Of a stretch of 64,000 nt of DNA, positions 58,401 to 64,000 are shown piece by piece. Position 1 is the stretch's first letter; the number at the start of each line of letters is the position of its first letter. The notes under the pieces are model-generated. The model was not told the origin of the DNA, ran no database searches, and saw nothing but the letters and a program-made list of their open reading frames with translations. The DNA lies in the NCBI GenBank assembly GCA_911728435.2, contig OU452201.1, forward strand, positions 7,936,001 to 8,000,000, in the 5' to 3' direction. The position numbers and the translations under genes were made by a program. The stretch is from Apoderus coryli (taxonomy: Eukaryota > Arthropoda > Insecta > Coleoptera > Attelabidae).

Positions 58401-59259
58401 CAAAAGGAATTTGTCTCCGTAATTATAATGAAGGAGAAATAATGTTGTGGCATAGCGGACAAAATTACTGGATTTTCCTAGACACTGGGATATTTTGTTT
58501 AATATGCAGAACTTCATTATTTCACTCTTATTAAGGGCTCCTCTGAGTGCTATAATAGGCATCCTGCATTTAGACTGTCCAATCGGGAAGATTTTAGAAT
58601 TTTATTGAAAATCATATAGCATAAACTCCCACTTTCAATAAGAGAATTTTATTTAACGAAGAGGTCTAAGAGAATACAAGATTTTTAAAATGATAGTGCC
58701 TCCAGTTAAACTGTAGAAGAAATCTTCTATTATTCTAAGCAAATATCAAACAAGAAAAATGATAATTATTATTTTAGAATATGCATGAAAATTTAGATAA
58801 AACACATGCCTAAAATCCTGAACCTAGAAGCCCCCGATTATTCTATCTTTTAATTTAACTGTAACTAATTTCCATTCATCCTGTATCTATGCTTATTAAA
58901 GTTGTGTGACACACCCTATACAACAGGATTAGAAACAATTTGAGGACCATGCAACAAAGAGTCACGAGTCCTTGACTATTTAATGATGGATATATAGTTT
59001 TTTTTTATTGCTTAAGTAGTTTATTATTAACAATTCTTGCAGAATGTATTAGTTTTTTATGATGTATACTTATTCAATTTTTATGATTTGTTTTGCTTCA
59101 CAAAAGAGTAACCAATTTAATTACTATAGAATAAAAATAATAGGATACTTTAAAAAATCATTGAACGAAAATAAAAGCTAATTTACCTGACGTTGTTTCA
59201 TCTCCAAGGTTTATTGCAAATGTTGATACCAAGCATGTTAGCGATATTATGAAATTCAT
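52409..59259 (-). CDS. Laccase-type multicopper oxidase
   Basis: Extracellular copper enzyme oxidising phenols (or iron) with reduction of O2 to water. Exons (minus): 59259-59187, 58281-58004, 57201-56991, 56728-56445, 55948-55825, 55379-55156, 55094-54902, 54843-54665, 54594-54333, 52731-52409; all in phase, 716 aa. The signal peptide is [15 protein letters not shown]. The insect Cys-rich region includes [13 protein letters not shown]. Copper ligands: HWHG (140-143), HFWHSH (181-186), HPLHLHG (544-550), and [12 protein letters not shown] (615-626) with axial Met626. A hydrophobic C-terminal tail ([17 protein letters not shown]) suggests a membrane or GPI anchor. An acceptor just before the ATG (ttgttcacag) implies a separate 5'UTR exon. 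It differs clearly from the strongly conserved cuticle laccase MCO2, so MCO1 or another paralog is likelier. Intron 3 is GC-AG. Confidence 0.93.
52777..54166 (-). mobile_element. 5'-truncated LINE in the last intron of the laccase gene
   Basis: Same strand as the host gene. The frame starts at [19 protein letters not shown] and runs through [53 protein letters not shown] and [16 protein letters not shown] to the stop at 52891. The only defect seen is TAG at 53595-53597 between RAAD and FAANKLCMN, where family members have Trp (TGG). The 3' tail is (AATA)n. The [10 protein letters not shown] motif and the RT place it in a lineage different from the other LINEs here. Confidence 0.9.
55530..55650 (-). 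mobile_element. Possible LINE RNase H remnant in a laccase intron
   Basis: The minus strand reads [13 protein letters not shown] and then, out of frame, YIPSGRL. This recalls the GPVxIYTDGSK and FxSGRL stretches of retrotransposon RNase H domains. It is very short and broken. Confidence 0.3.
56989..56990 (-). other. Non-canonical GC splice donor of laccase intron 3
   Basis: The intron runs 56990-56729 as ATAG|GCAAGT ... TTTTAG|GT. Only this junction gives the conserved HSHxGMQRADG. The rest of the donor matches the strong AG|GCAAGT consensus of GC-AG introns. Confidence 0.85.
57379..57885. repeat. hAT-like MITE or chimeric TE remnant in laccase intron 2
   Basis: The ends caggcctgtcgaactc (57384) and, inverted, caggccggtccaaccc (57862-57877) form imperfect terminal repeats, next to a GC-rich 'cccgcgggccgcatatggcc' block. 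Inside, on the plus strand at 57590-57750, a decayed transposase piece can be read ([13 protein letters not shown], then AMLSDFL). There may be two elements, one in the other. Confidence 0.4.
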
Positions 59260-59264
59260 GACAT

Positions 59265-62200
59265 CTGTGAACAAAACTATTATTAAATATTGCGTGTATT
59301 TTGGTGTGTGCAATAAGGACGTTTAAACAAGTTTAAATTTACATTTTGTTATACTATTTATCAACAATAATGGCAATTATTTGTTTTTGTATGGGTATAT
59401 GAGGTAATTAAGTATGTAATGAGTAGGTAACCACTATTTGATGTCTATAACAAGTCAAAAAATCGCATGTCCAAAATCCAGAAGCCTCTGTAAGCGTCAA
59501 TTTTTGTACTAGATGCACGCATTTTCATAAATTAAGTAACTCTGTAATTTGGTGAGGGTATCTGACCATTCCTACCCAGAATATTCCTTCAGCTGGGACA
59601 ACTGTGAATAAATGTGTATTTTTTCTTTTTTTGTTCGCATGTGCGAACCCCGAATAGATAGCATTTTGATATAATAAGTGAGGCCTAGGTTAGCTTCATA
59701 GAATCAATGTTTCTGAATAAAACCTTCATCAAATTTATACTAGCTAACGAAATTCCCAGGTATATGCGTTAAGAGAACCACGATAAAGTGCACAGAGCCC
59801 TTGAAGGCTCTGAAATTTTATGAATAGTATGTGTCTGTCCCACTTCCTCCAAATATTCAACTCAACTATTCAATTGCATTGATCGTACGCCTGTCCATAA
59901 ACGCATGGAGAATTGAGGACAGTGATTGATAAATTAGGCTCAAACCTAAATAAAATTACTTCAGGTTTTTTTCCAATTAAGCTGCATTCAAAATCCTTTA
60001 AAATAAACAAACGAGTGGGAAATAAGGAACATCCCAGATAGAATGCAAATATAATAATAATTATCCAGATAATTAAATTAATGAACTACCATTTTGTCCA
60101 CAAAACAATAACTTGATTTTTCCCAATGCGTGCGATGACATAATAAATACAAAACCAGGAAGCATTTAGCAGTATTTTTCATACCTTGGAATTTCCTATT
60201 ACCCAGGTATGTATCTATTTTTATAAATGAAAGGAAAACCAAATATCGACCGAACTCCTTGTTAGAGTGTATAAATATATATTTAATTATTGATTGAAAT
60301 AAAAATTATGAAATATATTATAATAATCAAGTCAAGTAACATATTAGATTCCCAACCGCACTACCTACTCAACATTAAACAAATTTGGATGATAAGTATC
60401 TAATTAAATTATCATTAAATCTTTTTATATTATGTGTAAAATGTTTAACCTGTTCGTATATAATATGTATCTTAATTGTATTTGTTAAATTAAATAAATA
60501 ATCTATATGCAGCAGTGGAGTGGAATTTTAAATATATAAAGGAACCTGTCTTCTCCACCATCAGTCTAAAATCATATATCTCAATAAAATATATATATTT
60601 TTTAATTTTTACATATTACACTACTAAACAGTTGCATTGCGCTTTTTACAAAAAAAGAATCAAAACATTTTTTCACTAACTATTAACATTGTAATGTAAT
60701 TAAATTGATTGACTATTAATGATAACTTTATAATGTTGCATTTTATGCTGATGGTGGACTACTGTCCCTGAAACATGTGCATTTACATGTTTATTTTCAA
60801 ATTAGAAAATTAGTTGTTGTGGATATATAAAAATATGTTTTAAATAAATTAAACTGGTGCGAATAGATACAGAAATATATATTTATTTTTGTTAATAATG
60901 ACCAGGGGGGTCATGTACGCAAGGGAAGCACTGCTGCCGCTTAAATTATATCACAAACTTTTGTATGTATTTAAATTTTATTATTTATAGTGGTTTTGTA
61001 CTTTTTGAATACGTATCTAGGATATTTACGTTTTTATCGTAATGTGTATAATGTTTAATATGATCTTAAAAATAAGTAAAAGCTAGCCTAAACTCGAAAA
61101 ATCTAATTGTTATTAAATTTAATATAAATGTATATATAACATTTCAGTCCATAGTAAAACCGAAAAATGCTGGAAATTTTAAACTTTTCACTTATTATTT
61201 TCATATTGAGCTTTATGATTCAATAATTACCTATTTTTATTAATATTTTAGCATTACATTTCATAACCTGTGGGATCTAAATCGGCAGCATTTTGTTAAT
61301 TCTTTTATGTTTGTGAAAATCGCCACTTATAATAATAAAAAAAATCCACCTATATACGCTTTATACTCACGAATTTTGAAGATATTTTAGACACATGCAT
61401 GCTACATTGAGATGCCTTTAAACAAAGATCCTAAATTAGTACAGTATGTGAATTGTGCAAGTTGGAGAAGAATTTGTTAGTTGAAAATACTGAGTTCTAT
61501 TCGAAGCGGTAAAGTTAATTTCTTTCACGGCTTTCAAATATGTTTTTACTTTTTTTGTCCTTTATATTATACATTTTTTGTATCATCTTCTTGTATTTTA
61601 TTTATACACTTATATTGTTTAGATTTCTTCATTTCTTTGTTTATTTTTTTTAACTACCTATGTAATTGTAAATGTAAAGTGGTCGTTTATATTTTTTGAC
61701 TTGCCTGCATATGCATTATACCGAATATTGGTCAATAAGGCTTATTATTATTATTATTTGTCTACAAAGAGTTCTTCTATTTATATTTTCTTAAAAAATA
61801 TAAGAAAAACACAGTAACTTTCACATTTCCGCAACTACGAGTATTTGACTCCCATGTTTCAGTGCAACACAGCATTTTTACCAAACATTTAGTGTGGGAT
61901 CCAAATTAATTGTGAATACTGTTTTACACAAACAAAATATTTATAGATGGGCCATCCTGTACAGACTGCAATCATTTATAAATTAGACATAATTAATCTT
62001 TTTCTCTCTTCCAAAGTTTAACGTTCTTTTCTATTTTTGTGTCAATGTCAAACATGATTTTTAAAATTCCACATATAATTCTATTATTTAATTAAAATAT
62101 TGCATAATATGGTAATTTCAGAACTACTTATAATATATTATGCTTGTAAACGTGTACTATTACTTATGTAGTTTAGAATATCTTGATTTTACATCCGTTA

Positions 62201-62636
62201 CACTTTTTTTTTAATAATTATTGCGATATTCGAAAAATTCCTGACATTTTACATGATATTAATTAAGATTTTTTTTGCAACTTCCTTTATTTTAATATTG
62301 AGAAACTTTTGATATCTTATTTCTGTATCTTTTATCATTGAAATAGTTTATGTATATGGATCCGAAAGTTCTATAAGTTTGTCGCCGCGTAGGGATCCCG
62401 CGAGACTCGAGACTGGTCTCGTCTCGACTTTTGATGTTAAAATAAAATATTAAATTAATGTCTATCATACCGAAAAAACACAAAAGCCGTACCTATAGTT
62501 AGTTTATATTATATCTCAGTTTATCTTAAATTTGACTCAAATCGAAAAGAAAACATCTTAAATACACACGAAAATTTAGAACGCAATAATTGCGCTACCT
62601 TAAGGTTTACTTAAATCTTAAATGGTTTTAATAATA
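59265..62636. other. Region upstream of the laccase gene
   Basis: It should contain the laccase 5'UTR exon and promoter, which I could not place. A plus-strand TATA/initiator pair lies at 60535-60566. A LINE-like 3' end (caataaggcttattattatt) is at 61732-61757. A short GC-rich palindromic patch (cgagactcgagactggtctc) lies at 62400-62419. No gene recognised. Confidence 0.35.
60535..60566 (+). promoter_or_regulatory. Candidate core promoter (TATA box plus initiator), plus strand
   Basis: TATAAA at 60535-60540 and the arthropod initiator TCAGTC at 60561-60566, with the presumed +1 A at 60563, so the TATA starts at -28. The spacing is canonical. No plus-strand coding gene is evident within the next 1-2 kb, so it could drive a non-coding RNA, a gene with a distant coding exon, or nothing. 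Confidence 0.3.
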
Positions 62637-63337
62637 CAGTGCTAGTCACAATGTATAATATTTCTATTCTAATTCTAATTCTAGTCTTCGGTCGGGGTCG
62701 CATCATCTGAAAGTTGATGTACCATTTTTATTTTGTATGGATGAATATTGTTTTGTAGTCCTTTGACTGACTTCACAGATAGACGCAACTTGGTTTTTAG
62801 AAGAAGTAAGGTTTACTACCATTTCTGCAATTACGTAAAATTTTTTTGTAATCATTAATTGTTGGTCTACCTGATCGTTTGGCATCTTGCACACTACCGG
62901 TTGCTTCAAACTTCCGAAGAAGCTCCCTAAAATAGTTCCACAAAATATGACGATCGGGGCGGAGCACCTCTCATTAAAAAGACGTTCAATTATTAAGACT
63001 GCTGCTACTTTGTCGGCTACAGTACGTACAATTTTGCTGTGAATATTTAAACGTCTGGGGAAACAATAATTAAAGTAAATATTTAAGGTATAAATACTTT
63101 TGCAAAAACTTGTCAATATCATAATTTAAAAAGATCAACTTTTTTCACAAATAACCAGAGGTGGGACTTTATTAATTACATGCGAAACATAATTCCCAGT
63201 GGCCCTGTACCGACATCTATGACTGTTACGTCACCAGTTACTAGTTGAGAAGCCTACACCCGTTTATTTTCTCCGTCCAAATTTTTCATTATTTTAAATA
63301 CAACCCTAAAAAGATACGACAGAGATTACTAGCACTG
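62637..63337 (-). mobile_element. Deleted Tc1/mariner-like element with TA target site
   Basis: The terminal repeat CAGTGCTAGT begins at 62637 and its inverse ends at 63337, with TA on both outer sides. On the minus strand a frame with FRELLRKFEATGSVQDAKRS and GRPTIND is the linker after the HTH of a Tc1/mariner transposase. The rest is missing or out of frame. At about 700 bp it is an internal-deletion derivative. Confidence 0.75.
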
Positions 63338-63471
63338 TATAATTTTCAAATATAATTAAAGGGAAATCGGAAAACAAACAAACGTTAAAGTCATTAATAT
63401 AATTTTTGAAAACAAAAATAAACTTAAATGTTAACCAGGCAGATTGTAAAAATATAAATATAATAAAATAG

Positions 63472-63504
<33 letters not shown>

Positions 63505-64000
63505 CAATAATAGAGATAAACACGTATTATTATCTGCTAAAGGATTACGTTTTTATTGTTATACTTATATATGTTTGTTAACTCTTATCTTATGCCTTCA
63601 AAAACATTCTTCTTGTACGCTGATTGCGATCAAAAACAATAAGGACGAAGTATTTGTGAAACTACACACACTGACGCACATATCCTTTTCCATAAACCTG
63701 ATATTCTGTTACCTTTGCTTAAAATCGATGATTAGAACCTTTGGTGTATGGTAATATTGAAATACAAGTTTTACCACTGAGCCCAAACAATCTTTTTTTT
63801 AAATATCGACGCGTTAACACTATTAGAATCCTCACAAGAGAGTCAAAGATAGGTCAATTGAGTTTTAATTATCTCCTTGGGAGGTTGACAGTGTTAGCGA
63901 AATGCAGTAAAATGTGTCTAACAATGCCTTCCTTAAGATTAAAATAATACGACACCACGATTCGATAGTGCGGTAAAAAGATTATAATATTTTTTGTATC
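63338..64000. other. AT-rich window end
   Basis: No gene recognised. The open frame at 63741-63947 has no family signal. Confidence 0.4.
63472..63505. repeat. (TA)n microsatellite
   Basis: A run of about 12-15 TA units with one TT interruption. Confidence 0.9.

Noticed and set aside
61481..61699. Very hydrophobic plus-strand frame downstream of the candidate promoter
   Set aside because: Starts at TTG and is dominated by Phe and Tyr from T-rich sequence; no signal-peptide pattern and no family.
1..64000. CRISPR array, bacterial operons, prophage or endosymbiont insert
   Set aside because: There are no regularly spaced repeats, no ribosome-binding-site-led gene strings and no prokaryotic genes. 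All genes are spliced insect or transposon genes.

Overview
The window is AT-rich nuclear DNA of an insect. The evidence is a short neuropeptide F precursor, a cysteine-rich insect-type laccase, spliced genes with many very short introns (54, 58, 61 and 70 nt), and a heavy load of non-LTR retrotransposons and Tc1/mariner elements. Very short introns are common in beetles, but the sequence does not fix the order.

I find four host genes, all spliced and mostly invisible as single open frames. (1) 4663-6883, minus: a complete but unusually divergent CSN2 (COP9 signalosome subunit 2), 441 aa, with a 54-nt in-frame, stop-free intron. (2) 14513-31154, plus: an LZTS/N4BP3-family (Fez1-domain) coiled-coil protein, 534 aa in six coding exons. 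Its first intron is about 14.3 kb and is filled with transposons. (3) 33563-36311, minus: a 98-aa short neuropeptide F precursor in three small exons with a single SPQLRLRF-amide peptide. (4) 52409-59259, minus: a ten-exon laccase-type multicopper oxidase, 716 aa, with a signal peptide, all copper-ligand motifs, one GC-AG intron and a LINE in its last intron.

Much of the rest is mobile DNA. The left edge is the tail of a Penelope-like element with a degenerate hammerhead-like stem. 2.05-4.2 kb is a nest of foldback MITEs inside an 830-bp direct duplication. One LINE at 24.3-28.3 kb is full length with both ORFs open (PHD-finger ORF1; endonuclease plus reverse transcriptase ORF2). At least seven other LINE copies are 5'-truncated or decayed (8.8, 13.5, 19.8, 21.8, 32.1, 44.7 and 50.0 kb), plus one in the laccase gene at 52.8 kb. 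Tc1/mariner-type elements lie at 15.9-17.6, 18.0-19.3, 43.6-44.6, 48.05-48.75 and 62.6-63.3 kb.

The four host genes do not form a pathway. CSN2 acts in cullin deneddylation, LZTS/N4BP3 at the cytoskeleton or junctions, sNPF in feeding and neuromodulation, and laccase in extracellular phenol or metal oxidation. I found no clearly new multi-gene system. The best leads are the divergent CSN2 with its exitron-like intron, the sNPF gene, and the TE-packed intron of the LZTS gene.
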